Under the pieces are notes generated by a model. The model was not told the origin of the DNA. It searched no databases and was given only the letters and a program-made list of their open reading frames with translations. This document shows, piece by piece, positions 10,651-21,904 of a DNA stretch of 64,000 nt. This stretch comes from Armillaria gallica. Taxonomy: Eukaryota > Basidiomycota > Agaricomycetes > Agaricales > Physalacriaceae. Where the stretch lies: assembly GCA_037576215.1 (NCBI GenBank), contig JBANDB010000001.1, positions 7,502,001 to 7,566,000 on the forward strand, given 5' to 3'. Positions within the stretch are counted from its first letter, which is position 1. Each line of letters begins with the position of its first letter. Position numbers and translations under genes: made by a program.

Positions 10651-13302
10651 ATGTTAAGGCTACTGTTTCTGCTGGCGCCAACAGCAGTTTTGTTGGTCGA
10701 TGGTAGTGACCAGTTCCGAATCCACGAATCGCCTTTTGACCTCGGTTACGGACCACCCAGGCTGCAACCAGGTTAGGTCTGTCGTGATTTCCGCCGTTAT
10801 ATGTGCTTACATCATTCATAGATGCCCCGGTACCAACACGTGCTTGGTCTTCACTGAATGCTACGGTTGGCGGTCGTCTTCGAAGAGCCACACCTTATGC
10901 AAGGTCCTGTTTCAGTGGGTCGTTGGATGAAGGAGACTGCACAGGGGTGATAAGCGAGTACCTTGATCCTGGTATGTTTTTCGTATCTCTTCCCAGTATC
11001 ATACCGAGGTGATCGCAGCCAGACGTTCCGACCACTTTGGCGCATACATCAATGTGGGTGTCGGCTTCTTTCGCCGAAATTTCGAGTGCGTTTACCGAAT
11101 CTACAGACGGAATGGGAAACATGTCAAGCGACTGCAGAGGAATGCGCTTTGAATTGGTTAAGCCCGGCAGCAAGGGATGGAGACTGTAGACAGGGCGCGG
11201 TTCCGTCGTACTACGTGCGTCATTCTTGTGCCTTTACGCGCCTGCTGAAAGGATGACTAGATTGATGTGGTCGACCATACGGACGTTGCAGCTGCTTTCG
11301 AGTTCTCGAGGCGCACAGGCGTTCCTGTAGTCGTTAAGAATACCGGAGTATGTCAGATTGGCGTTATACGGATGTGCCTGGGCTGACTTTTCCCTCAGCA
11401 TGATTACATGGGCCGGAGCAGTGGAGCAGGCACACTAGGCATCTGGGTATGTTCTCCATTCCAAGTTGGTGTCGATTAGAGGCTTCATTCACCCTCGCAG
11501 ACACACCACCTGAAATCGGTCCGTCTCTTTCCTCTTCAGGAACGTAAATGCTCATTACCTCGAGTAGATATCTTACAACAGGGCCTTCATTCCACAAGGA
11601 TGTGAATCAACGGCGGACCCGGTTCCCGCTGTGACTTTTGGGGTAGGCAGTTGGTTAACTCTTTCAATATGCATAACTCATCGTCTACTGTAGAGCGGAG
11701 CTCAATTTTACGATCTATTACGGTTTGCAAATGAGAATAACCTAACCATACCTGGAGGCTCTGATGCGACAGTCGGTGTCGGAGGGGGTTATCTGCAGGT
11801 TCGTTCGTTACCTGATTTCGCATGGACCAAGCTAATTTATCTTTTCCTCTAGGGTGGTGGTCACAGGTCTGACCAGACACTCGACGCAATCGAATATCGC
11901 TCATGTTTCGTCGTCTAGCCCGCTTTCAAACATATTCGGACTAGCAGTCGACCGTGTAGTACGTCTGGTTCTCTTGTTCCCTTCCTCGTCACTGAAATAC
12001 ATGTGTACAGCTCGAATATGAGGTCGTCGTACCCAACGGTGACCTCCTCATTGCTAACGAGTGTCAGAATCCCGATCTTTTCTTTGCTCTACGCGGAGGA
12101 GGCGGTGGAACCTTCGGTGTTGTCATGCAAGTCACGACACGAGCGCTATCCAGAGCAGAGCTCGTCACGTACGCCGCATTTTCGTTGCCATTTCTTACTC
12201 TCACGAATAGGGCCAACAGCGTATCGGTGACGTTCAAACCTACGACGTCCATTGAGAAGTTTTTGGAATTCGCCATTCCTTACTCGGTCAGATGGGCGAG
12301 CGACGGTAAATCCTTTCCAATCACACATCTTCACTATCTTATCATTCCTTTCCTTAGGTTGGAGTGGATATATATATGTATGCCGTAGTATATGTCTACT
12401 TCTGCTAGCCACTGACATTGCGGTAGACTGCCGGGTTATTCCACCTGAGTAAACTCGAGACTACAGAGGACAAAGCACTTACATACATGGCGCCGCTCAA
12501 GACATTCCTTCAAGAAGAGCTAGACATTGAGCTACAGGTGTCGACGAGTCACTCCTATGGAGAATTCCATGAGAAATATCTCCACCTGTCATCTGTTGGC
12601 TTGGTCCGCAATTCTCTTTCCCCTACCACGGTTTTACTGATTGGTTTTAACAGCCAAAATGCATCCCGGTCTTCCCAGCCTCGCGGCTCATCCCTGCAGA
12701 GACCTTTTCCGACTCGCCCAAAAAGTTGCTGAGCACCTTAATGCAACTCATAAGCACCCTCCCGGCGTCGTTCATCTTCGCAAATACTCCGTATGCGTTC
12801 CCCGGGGATGGCAAGACGAGCGTGACAGATGCATGGAGGAGGAGTATATGGGACGTGAGTATGCTCGTGTTCGTGCTGTATTGATGCCGCTGACATCTAA
12901 CATCCAGGTAACCTTTGGACAAGTGTGGAACTACTCGGCGTCCCCTACGCAACAAGAAAAGGCGTATCGAGATCTGTCGCGAAGTATGGATCCGTTGAGG
13001 GCAATCACGCCTGGAGGTGGAACATACGGGAACGAGGCTGATGTGTATGAGCCTGATTGGGAACGCGCTTTCTGGGGAGAGAACTACGAGGAGCTGGTGA
13101 GGGTGAAGAGGAAATAGTTGGTGTCTGTTCTCTTCTTTTTCTTACCTTCACTGACGGTTGATCAGTGATCCGGAGCATTTACTGGATTGTTGGCGATGTG
13201 GTGAGTGGCTCCGATCTTCCTTTAGGGCATGTACTGATCTTATGTATTGGTTTAGTGGATTGGAAAGGCCCTAGTGATCCTAGGTATCATTGTTACTTCT
13301 AG
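10651..13302 (+). CDS. FAD-linked oxidase, berberine-bridge-enzyme type, secreted
   Basis: The start at 10651 gives a hydrophobic signal peptide ([18 protein letters not shown]). Exons then spell family landmarks: [20 protein letters not shown] (about 10853-10912), TEWETCQAT (about 11112), VVVKNTG joined across an intron to [16 protein letters not shown] (11320-11447), [28 protein letters not shown] (about 11750-11798), then GGGH and [14 protein letters not shown] (about 12085-12126), and the BBE C-terminus [16 protein letters not shown] and [12 protein letters not shown] ending at the TAG at 13300-13302. The His of NTGHDY matches the N1-histidyl FAD attachment site. The usual Cys partner, in the segment aligned with G-S-D-A-T-V-G, appears absent, so FAD is probably attached through one bond only (inference). 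At least eight introns are needed. Such enzymes oxidise alcohols, sugars or alkaloid intermediates with O2. The OYE gene follows 1.2 kb downstream on the same strand. One splice near 11560 could not be resolved. Confidence 0.88.
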
Positions 13303-14483
13303 AAATGCGCGCTCTTCGCGGTGGTTCTGGCGCGTGCGGTCAATGTATGATAGTCTAGGAATGATAGATCCTATTTAATCGACCCAGACGTTCGCCATTT
13401 GAATGACAGGCATCGGCATGATCTTGTACTAACCTTGAAAGTGGAGATTACGCTTGGGACAAAGTCGTCATCCTGGTCTTCGAAGGTAAGTCGCCGGATA
13501 TTCATTGTCACTGTCTCTGATTGTTGCTCTTTTTCCTCCGGTCGTTTCCAGGACATTGTACCGAAGCCAGCAAGATTAATGTGATGTACAGCTTATTGCA
13601 AGATGGGCTGTAAGACGAACTTGAGCGACTTCACTACAGCTACGGCGGTCTTTATCTGTTTCAATGACGGCATTATTTAGAAACACGTCACAGAATTTGA
13701 CGCTTGTAAGTCCCCACACATATCATGAAACCATCGCTGATGCCATGAAGCTCAGGAGCAGCTCGCGTATAAAAGAAGCCCAATACGAGAGGTCAACTTT
13801 TATCAAACTTTTATATTCTTTTCTTCACTCTTTTTACTTTGACACCTTCCGCTCTTTGTACTCATTCAACAATGCTCCTGCCACTATGACTACCTGCTAG
13901 ACCTGGTCTCACATTCTGCTTACCTATATCCAAGATATCACCCTTTTGACTACCTTTTCCGGTGTCATTGCTAGCCATTCAGCCACCTTGTCATTGTCAA
14001 AACTCTTCCTTGGGGTTCACGTTTTTTCTCACGACAACCATGTTCATAGACAAGACTCGTCCTACGCTCTCCGACACGCCTTCATCGAACTGAAGACGTC
14101 TTTGAAGAAGAACTGAGCCAGAAGGATGATTGTTTATCACCGCTAGCCAGCGGCGCTGTTGTCATTATCAGAGGGCAATGGCGTAATCGTCAACCCAACA
14201 TGGGCGGGCACAATGGTTACCCTGGATTTGAAGAAACATATGACACATTTCTATCCAGTCTTTGCGCCTAGAGCCATCTTTTCAGGCACAGTGTAATGAA
14301 TGTTACCCTTCGGGCCTTGGAGGTCGCTGATTCAGCGTTCACTTCAATTAGTCATTTAGGTCCGCTGACTGATTCGCTGCAATCTGCACCATTGCACTCA
14401 TCTACGCATTTACCGAAAGTGCCGGTAAACATGTTCTTCGTCCTCGATGAATCATCAGCACCCAGAGGAGACAGGACGCGCGG
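13303..14483 (+). other. spacer with an orphan promoter-like segment
   Basis: No gene was recognised. GCGTATAAAAG at 13765-13775 is a good TATA element, followed by a pyrimidine-rich stretch and CAACAATG at about 13868-13875, but the frame behind that ATG stops after five codons. Fragments around 14060-14260 show short coding-like pieces without continuity. It may be the promoter of a decayed gene. A segment at 13625-13666 is duplicated at about 16055-16096. Confidence 0.35.
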
Positions 14484-14490
14484 TATAAAG
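14484..14490 (+). promoter_or_regulatory. TATA element of the OYE gene
   Basis: TATAAAG within GCGCGGTATAAAGG lies about 51 bp before the ATG at 14541, which suits a fungal core promoter with a short 5' leader. Confidence 0.5.
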
Positions 14491-14540
14491 GTGCTCTGGG
14501 CACTTGTCAGGTTTTCTTCGTTGAATGCGGGAGAACCACG

Positions 14541-15879
14541 ATGTCTACAAGCAAACTATTCCAGCCTATCACTGTTAGACGTCTCTCCCTCTCTCATCGA
14601 GTTGTCCTGGCTCCTATGGGGCGATTTCGCGTGAATCCAGTTACACTTTCCCCTTTACTACCTTTGGTGAAGGATTACTATGTCCAACGCGCTAAGGTTC
14701 CGGGCACGCTTCTCATCACTGAGGGCACACTCATCGCACCGAAAGCCTCTGGAATTCCTGCATTATCAGAGATATGGACTGAAGAGCAGATCTCTGCGTG
14801 GACAGAGGTGGATTTTTTCTGTTCAGTTGGGGCATTCCACTGACTAGCTTCATATTGCGTAGATCGTCGACGGCGTACACGCCCAGGGAAGCTACATCTA
14901 CATGCAAATTGTTGCGTTTGGACGTCAAGCATCGCTGGATTATCTCAAGTCTCGTGATTCTACATTCCCGCACATAGGGCCTTCGGCGCTGCCCCATGCA
15001 CCTGGCGCGCCTATCCCCCGCGAGATAACAAAAGAGGAGATCAACGAACACATAGAATTCTTTGGCATTGCTGCAGCTAATGCAGTGCACAGGGCTGGAT
15101 TTGATGGCGTCGAGATTCATGGGGCCAATGGGTTCCTTGTGGACCAGTTCTTGCAGAGCACGAGTAATATTAGGGATGATGAGTATGGTGGGAGCGTCCA
15201 GAAACAGGTGAGGTTCCCATTGGAGGTTATTGAATGGGTGGTCAAGGAGGTGGGAGCGGATAGGGTGGGTATCAGGTTGAGTCCGTGGAATCGCAGTGCA
15301 GGTGATGTGTTGAATACTGATCACAATGGTGTGCGATGCTCATGGATTTCTCTTTCGTAGGAATGGGAATGGAGGATCCTATACCGACCTTTTCGTATTT
15401 GACTACGCGGGTAAAGGAGCTGTATCCTGACTTTGCGTACATCCATGTTGTCGAGGCCCGTGTGGACGGTTCCACTGATTTGTCGCGGGAAGATGTCAAG
15501 GAGTTCGAAACACATCGACGTACATAGGCTAAATGAGTTGCATTCTTGTGCCCTCCCGTGCTTGAACTCTGACACTAATGACTTCATTAGGAAGATTTGG
15601 GCACCTAAGCCGCTGATTTATGCGGGTGGATATACTAGAGAGTCTGGAATGAGGACTGCCGACGAGAAGGGAGATCTTATTTCTTACGGCAGGTGGTTCA
15701 TCCCCAATGTAGGCTTTTTTGCATTGATTGAAGATCACCCGCTCATTATATTTTATTAGCCTGACCTTCTCACTAGATTGGAGAAGGATATTCTACTTTC
15801 GAAATACGATCACGCTACATTCTATGTTTCTGGAGATGCCAGTGGTGTAGGCTACACCGACTATCCATTCGCTCAATAA
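14541..15879 (+). CDS. old yellow enzyme family NADH:flavin oxidoreductase
   Basis: An FMN-dependent (beta/alpha)8 ene-reductase-like protein in at least five exons: 14541-14807, 14863-15301, 15361-about 15519, about 15540-15708 and 15760-15879. Landmarks: LFQPITVRRLSLSHRVVLAP at the start, TEGTLIAPKASG, IVDGVHAQGSYIYMQ, GVEIHGANGFLVDQFLQS, DEYGGSVQ, VGIRLSPWN, EDPIPTFSYL, DFIRKIWAPKPLIYAGGYTR, GDLISYGRWFIPN, and PDLLTRLEKD to TDYPFAQ at the stop. The flavin/substrate pair His and Asn are present in HGAN. The residue two after Asn, normally the proton-donating Tyr of OYE1-like enzymes, is Phe. The Thr of the usual A-P-M-T-R motif near the flavin is Gly here. The splice between exons 3 and 4 (about 15520-15540) did not resolve in frame, so a small indel or a missed intron border is possible. 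A TATA box lies just upstream and the BBE oxidase is the next gene upstream. Confidence 0.9.
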
Positions 15880-15940
15880 TTTTATGTACATTGGCGGACG
15901 AGTGATCGAGATTCATAGATAACAATTTAAATTTATTAGA

Positions 15941-16096
15941 TTATTGGTTTAGTGGATTGGAAGGGTCCCAGTGATCCTAGGTATCGTTGCTACTTCCAGG
16001 GCTTCGCGCTCGTCACCGTGGTTCCGGTGCGTGCTGTTAGTGTATGATAGACTAGCGACTTCACTACGGCTACGGCGGTCTTTATCTGTTTCAATG
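15941..16096 (+). pseudogene. duplicated last exon and 3' flank of the BBE oxidase
   Basis: From 15946 the sequence repeats the end of the oxidase gene at 13246-13345: the intron 3' end, the codons for [14 protein letters not shown] and the flank with GTGTATGATAGACTAG. It then jumps to a match with 13625-13666. In this copy the stop codon position reads CAG. It is a stranded fragment, not an exon of the OYE gene, whose frame ends at 15879. The jump shows that about 260 bp (about 13360-13620) is missing here or was inserted in the first copy. Confidence 0.8.
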
Positions 16097-16285
16097 TTCT
16101 AGCATCTATTACTAACGATTCCCGGGATTTCAATGAGGATCCTGACGATCCATATCGCCTTTTTCGCATGCGATTTCCATTCAATATTTCAGTCGTGCCG
16201 GATACTATCACGCAGCATGCACCCTGCGAAAAAATTGAACATTATTTCGCCAGGGCATTGTCGAAAAAAACATACGTAATTCTCC

Positions 16286-17734
16286 TCAAGTGAACGGTCT
16301 ACAAGATAGATGATCTGGGTTGGCAAATATGTAGATTCCTACCATAGCCACAGCCTATGGGATGACGGGTAAGTATTTGATCAGACTGAGGTAACACACA
16401 TATGGAAATTGACAGAAGGACGAGGCATGGTAGGAGCCCAGCAAAATCTATAGTATCGAAAAGGTTAAACCTGCTGATGGAGGTTGATATGAAGTAGGGC
16501 ATACCGAGAATATCACCTGGGTGCGTTGATTTAGAGTAAACATCATGTAAAAGGACAGGAGAAACCACATACCAAACCCTTCTGGAGCCCCAGGCATTGA
16601 AGAATGTACTTGGGTGAAGGCAAACACGGTACCAATGGGGATAACAATGATCTCATTCCTCTATCGGAACACAAAGACCATGGTTGCGATCATGATGAGG
16701 CAGATCATGAGAGTGACCAGCCCTATGCATATATCAGACCTTCATGAGAAAAGTTCAATTATAGAAGCGTAGAAAAAGAAGGCTAACAAAATGTGAGGGT
16801 GATGATGAGACAATATCCGATAACCAGGTTGCTGTGTTGGATGGTCACCAAAACATCGATGACTCTCTGTCCAGGTTCTACTACTTCCAAGTAGGCCGGG
16901 CTTTCACTCTCAACGTCAGTTGAAATTTCGAGGCCGCTCAAAGAAGTTCTGTCAGGCGGTAAGATAGGAAGGAATAAAGAAACTCACACGAAAAGTGCAG
17001 AGGCGGAGTTAAGGACTAGTGAAGCCGATTTGTTCATTGATGCCCCTTGGGCAAACGCGAATATTTCTGTGTTATAACTGACACGGCCGAGTGAATTACG
17101 TAGGGTCAGGAAGGAGTCACAAGTTGAAGAACGTACCTGTCAAACGGATCATAGACCAGGCTTGCATGGCTCAACAACAACGCAGGGTTGTAATTTGGGT
17201 AGACGACGATGCTGGTGCATAATGTGGGAAAGTTGTTCCATGGGTCATAATCATGGGCTCCCAGATTCCAGTTCATCACATTCCAAGTGAAAATAGGGTA
17301 TGTTGGTCTGTTGCCATTATAAGGATGATGGCCAGGCCTGTCATTCGAAGGATCGGATAGGTTTCTCAAGGGCAACCATTAATATGTTGCAATTTTCGAG
17401 AGTTATGAACCAAGGAGACTCACGTGTGAAAAAAGATGTTAACTTCTGTGCAATTAGCACTGCAGGTATCACTGTCAATGTACCATTCTATGACCATGGC
17501 AGTATTCTTGATATCTGCTGAGATTAGGTTGGTGCAGAGATGAATCTTCTAGCAGTATGAGCGGGGGATCTTTATACATGATCAATGGAAGACTCTCACG
17601 GTTCTAGGTGTGTTTGCTATATCCTCTACATTTGTGACATATGAGAGCTCTCCGCTGGGACATAGCCTTAGAGCAAGACTAATGGACAAGGTTGGGACAA
17701 TGATTAGTCTCTCATAGACAGATGGACGATACAT
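16286..17734 (-). pseudogene. multi-pass membrane protein, DUF4436-like (tentative), with in-frame TAG
   Basis: Paralogue of the plus-strand gene at 62589-64000; their alignment fixes the exons: 17600-17734, 17424-17545, 17137-17364, 16988-17077, 16788-16948, 16573-16722, then from 16516, and a last short exon ending at the TGA at 16286-16288. The predicted protein has an N-terminal transmembrane anchor (L-I-I-V-P-T-L), an extracytoplasmic part with Cys-rich SDTCSANCTEVNIFF, a Y-D-P-F-D motif followed by YNTEIFAFAQ, and three or four C-terminal membrane segments (VIGYCLIITLT, LVTLMICLIMIATMVFVF, FAGLLPCLVLLSISIC). A TAG at 16661-16663 interrupts the frame exactly where the paralogue encodes Gln in Y-R-Q-R-N-E, which fits CAG to TAG. 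The Y-P-F-D style motif plus C-terminal helices recalls DUF4436, but I am not certain. Function unknown. Confidence 0.6.
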
Positions 17735-19050
17735 ACCTAATGACAGAGAGAGGGACGGTATGTATGTAGTCTGTTTTTTTCCCAGGGGGTCTTGCTACAA
17801 CCATTGGTTCTGTTACATAAAACTATCATGTGCTCAAGGAACACGTTCATTTATTCTTCCATTCCAAGTCCTATATGTATATATAGGTAAACTCTGTCCT
17901 TATACTGGAATTGACCGTGGGATTGATGCTATTCGGGAGTTGCCAACCACCGCTTGGGAAATATCGTGGGAAATAATAGCTTGTTCATCACAAGCCTGGG
18001 AATTCCTTGCCACTTTCGCTCACAGGATCCCTGTAACTTACCTGTCGCTACTTTTGTTTCATCCTACTGTTTGTCTGCCAGAACACTCTGCAAGAATGGA
18101 CGGTGCATTTTATTCTTTTATTGTTTCTTAATTCTCGCTTATATAACTTTCTAGGAGTTTTTTTATCTTGCTTGGCTGTCACCAAGTGCCCAGTACACTT
18201 GCATTGTGTACATCCTTGAATGAGCCAACATGTCTCACAAGTGTTGCCATGTATGCCCACCAACCTTCATGTTGCTCTGTGTTATCTATAACATGCCTTG
18301 CCCTTGTCACATGCTTGTATACCCTACTACACCTTCCAACCGCCCTCATCTCTGCATCACAAATATCTGCCTTAATTGGGACCCACGCTTGCTGTTCATC
18401 CACAAAGTGTCACCACCTTTACAATAGCCTTGAACTATTGGATGTGATCTGATAGTGTGAAGCCATATGCATCCACCCTCCTTGCTGCCAGCATGTCTGA
18501 CTGATCAATGGCAACAATGTTCTGTGACCTGGGAAAGGCTTTTCATTTGCGATGGGTTTAGATATATGAGGGTGGTGGTGCTGTGCAGGCTGTGGTAAGA
18601 TGGGGGAGGTTGATGAAGGGAGGTTAGCCTTGAAATAGTGGGTGCTGGAGGGCAGGGGGGAGGCATATATGTGTCTGGTTGACACAGCATAAGCCTTCCC
18701 TTCCAATTTCATCAATTTCTTACTGATATCTGTTCAAATAGGTATCCTATTCTCATGGTGCCTGTTGTGTGCAGGATGGTATGCATGCCTGCCTGCTTCA
18801 TTATGATAAATGCTTACTGGATTATCTGCATCAGCATTGCATCCTTACTGCAGTTTCTTGAATAAGGTCACCGATCTGGCACTGTGTCTACAGGCTACTA
18901 CTGTCCTCACCCATGGTGTCCATTTGTCTCCCATCCCAAGAGTCCACCTCTTCTATTGGTCATGCATAATGTTTCTTCTTTCAGTTGCTGAAGTTTTTCC
19001 TGTACTGTGCCCCAGCTGCCAAAGATTCTATCAACCTCCAGTATTGTCCA
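17735..19050. other. left edge of AT-rich, CpG-poor compartment, no gene recognised
   Basis: Base composition changes near 17760 to T-rich, CpG-poor sequence. Open frames such as 17760-18131 and 18168-18452 are Cys/Leu/His-rich without motifs, and on the other strand 18419-18715 is a low-complexity Pro/Ser/His frame; both look like composition artefacts. Confidence 0.4.
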
Positions 19051-19059
19051 TTCCCTGCA

Positions 19060-20592
19060 AACCTCCAATTCACCTGTTCCCCTTTTTCTCCCTTCCCATT
19101 GAACTCATCCAGCTTGTGTTTTCTTTCATTCCCAAGCAAGAGTTAATTTCACTGTGGTTTGTCAATAGTACTTGGCTCCATCTATCCACCAGATTAACTC
19201 ATAATTGCCTGTAGCTTGCCCTTCCTCAGAATTGGCAAGATTTTCGAGAGGGTGCCATGATAGCTAAGACCATAATGGATGAATACACTATGACCACTGA
19301 GGTATCAGTTGTATATCTTATGTGTCATTGGGGTTTAACCTTGGCAGTGGAAGAGGTTGTCCTAGTAAACTGGCCGCCTTGGTCTGTGTGCTTTTTCTAC
19401 CATGTCTTTCCCAGTGTCTGTTCATTTAGTTTCACTGGCAATGGTCCTTTTTTGTCTCCCTCATTTGAGCTGGCTCTCCTTTACAGATTTCGGTTGCTGA
19501 ACTCAATCCAGGATGTTGCTTTGAGCTGTTGCTCTCTTCTTGATTGCAGCATTGAGGAGCTTTTGGGTCCTTGTTCAGAAGTGCAGTGGTTATCTCTGCA
19601 TTGTATCACATATGGTTACATGGTAGGTGTCTAACTTTTGTTCTCATGCATTGGCCGGTGGTATATTCATCATTTTATTCTTGTTTCAGATCCTGCTGTA
19701 CACTTCAACACCTCCCACAGGAGCTGATCTCATTCATATCAATTACTGGCAGTCCTGCCAAGAGATCGACAGCTCTGATGTTCCATCCAGAAGAGTGGTC
19801 CTCCTGCCTTCAACTATTAGAAGGCTTTCTGTTGATTTCTTTAGCTATTAGCCATATTCAACACCGGATGTGTACTCACTCTTGCATGGACCATGATCTT
19901 CATGATCAGCTGTTCATGACACCATCTGCTCATGCCAATATCGCTCCCTTCATCTGGCCAGAATGCACATTTCCTTTGGCTATGAGATGCAATAGAGTGG
20001 AGGAGCTGGACATCATTGTGGGAGATCTGTTATGGTGTGTCCTGTGGGACATCTAGCAGTGCACTGCCACTACATTGACATCCTTATCGATATCCATTCA
20101 TAAGTGCAGCTGGCGATGGTATACTTGAGTTCTGTGCTAATCAGTCTCGGTTCTTTAGCACACCAAATGGAATACATCTTTGCAAGAACGATTAATCTAT
20201 CACCACTGCTTCATCTTCATATCCTCACTCTTATGACCTTCCTCCCAAATGTGCCTGTGTTACTGAACATAGTGGGAACTTGGTCTAGTCAGAATTGTGG
20301 ATTGCCAGATACCAAGTTAACCCTTGTTGTAAACATGACTTCAGTGCATGTGGGCCATCTTGCTCTGACCTTACACTTGTCCTGTCTCTTGCGATTCTTT
20401 CTTCCCTCGCAGTCTAACTCAGATGTTGCCTTTAGAGGGGATTTTACCCTTGTACTCAAAGCTCCCCATCCTGTGTCCAATCAGTCAGACAAAAATCACA
20501 CAGACCAACTCATCCAGGCACTGGTCACTAATTCACAGGTAGTCACTATTGTCTATCCTTGGGTAGATGGCATGCAACCTGTGCTAAATTAA
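19060..20592 (+). pseudogene. F-box / leucine-rich protein gene, decayed copy 1
   Basis: An F-box-like start is visible at about 19090-19195: LPIELIQLVFSFIPKQELIS followed by LWFVNSTWLHLSTRL. Downstream, Leu-rich pieces typical of LRR tails of fungal F-box proteins occur at 19480-19615 (ALSCCSLLDCSIEELLGPCS) and 20104-20592 (LLHLHILTLMTFLPNVPVLL). They are interrupted by stops and frame changes, partly explicable by introns. Such proteins act as substrate receptors of SCF ubiquitin ligases, but this copy cannot be read through. A paralogue lies at 21905-23406. AT-rich, CpG-poor codons fit C-to-T decay. Confidence 0.5.
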
Positions 20593-21580
20593 TGCCTATG
20601 ATGTGCGGTATACCATTATTTTGTTACTCACATACCAATTGTTCTCACAAACATTGATGTAGTGTGGAGTGCCCCCTCTATTAAAAAGTTCTTGTCATCC
20701 AGTAAATTTCCATCAAACCAGTGAAACTGAAACAAATATATATGTTATAACAAATGTATATTTGTTACATAAATTGAAGTCTTTCCTTTCCCTCATGCCA
20801 TGAAAACCACACTCTGCACTACCACATGTCTCCACATATGGTTTCCTTGCCAACAACTCCCCTCTAAAGAGTAATAACCACCTTCAACCATTCATACATG
20901 TGTGTCCCTTCTTTTTCGACTGCTTCTTATTCTGTGGTGTCTTCTCTTTGTTTGCAGCTTTGACTCTATTCAATTGGATTCTGGCTACAATCCTTACATG
21001 TCGCAACACACTCAAAGTTTACTCAACATTTTCGTGCTTAGGATCTTTTTACCAAATGGAATCTAGTATGCTTACACATCCTCTTATCTCAGCATCATTA
21101 CCCACTTGTTTGCTTGTTCCTGTGGGTCAATGTGTATCGAACACATGCCCTGCCCACCCAATATATATATATAAACAGGGTTCCATTGCTCAGTAGTGAG
21201 GTGGAGAGACACCCTGGAGGAAGATCTCCCCTTGTCCTTAGTCATCACCATCTAACAGTTTCCTATTAAAACATGTACTTACAGACCCACCTCTCAGATA
21301 TCCTTTATTATCTGCCTACCCTTGCTCTCATTACCTGCATCTGTTCACCCACCGGTGTGTTCAACTATTATTTTGATTGACCAAGGATCACTTACATCCA
21401 TTGCCCCTTTGTCCCTAGACTCTGCTGCCATTCCATCTTTGCTATCAGCTGCCCCCTCCTCCCCCCTTTACTTCTAGGTTTTTTTTTTCATTTTAAAAAT
21501 GCCCATACATATGAAAGTGCATGCCCCCAATGATCGGGTTTGACTCTGCATGCTTATTGATTTGTCCAGTTCAACTATGA
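20593..21580. other. spacer between the two F-box relics
   Basis: AT-rich DNA with a palindromic TATATGTTATAACA / TGTATATTTGTTACATA stretch at about 20738-20772 and poly-T runs near 21480. No gene or clear element boundary was seen. Confidence 0.35.
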
Positions 21581-21904
21581 GGATATGGAAAATGCCATTG
21601 ATGCATTCGAGATAAATAAGTCTACTCAGGACATTTTGTTGGCAATATCTGATGGTATGTCCTGTTCATCTTTGCATATCTACTTTGGCTTGCTACATAA
21701 TCCAGGTTCCCACTCATATTTCCACTATTTGCAAAGCCTGATTGACTCCAGTCATGTCAAGGGCTCTCCTCTCAAAGCAGAACTGTATTGTTCCCTTGAG
21801 CTGTTCCTTTCACAATTCATTGATCATTGGCACAGTCATTCCATTTGATGTGATGCCCTCTTCCCTTGCCAAAACTCCTGGAGTGTTCCTCTGTCATCAT
21901 CCTG

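Noticed and set aside
18168..18715. Cys- and Pro-rich frames on both strands as small secreted proteins
   Set aside because: No signal peptide, and opposite-strand frames overlap fully in T-rich, CpG-poor DNA; composition explains them.
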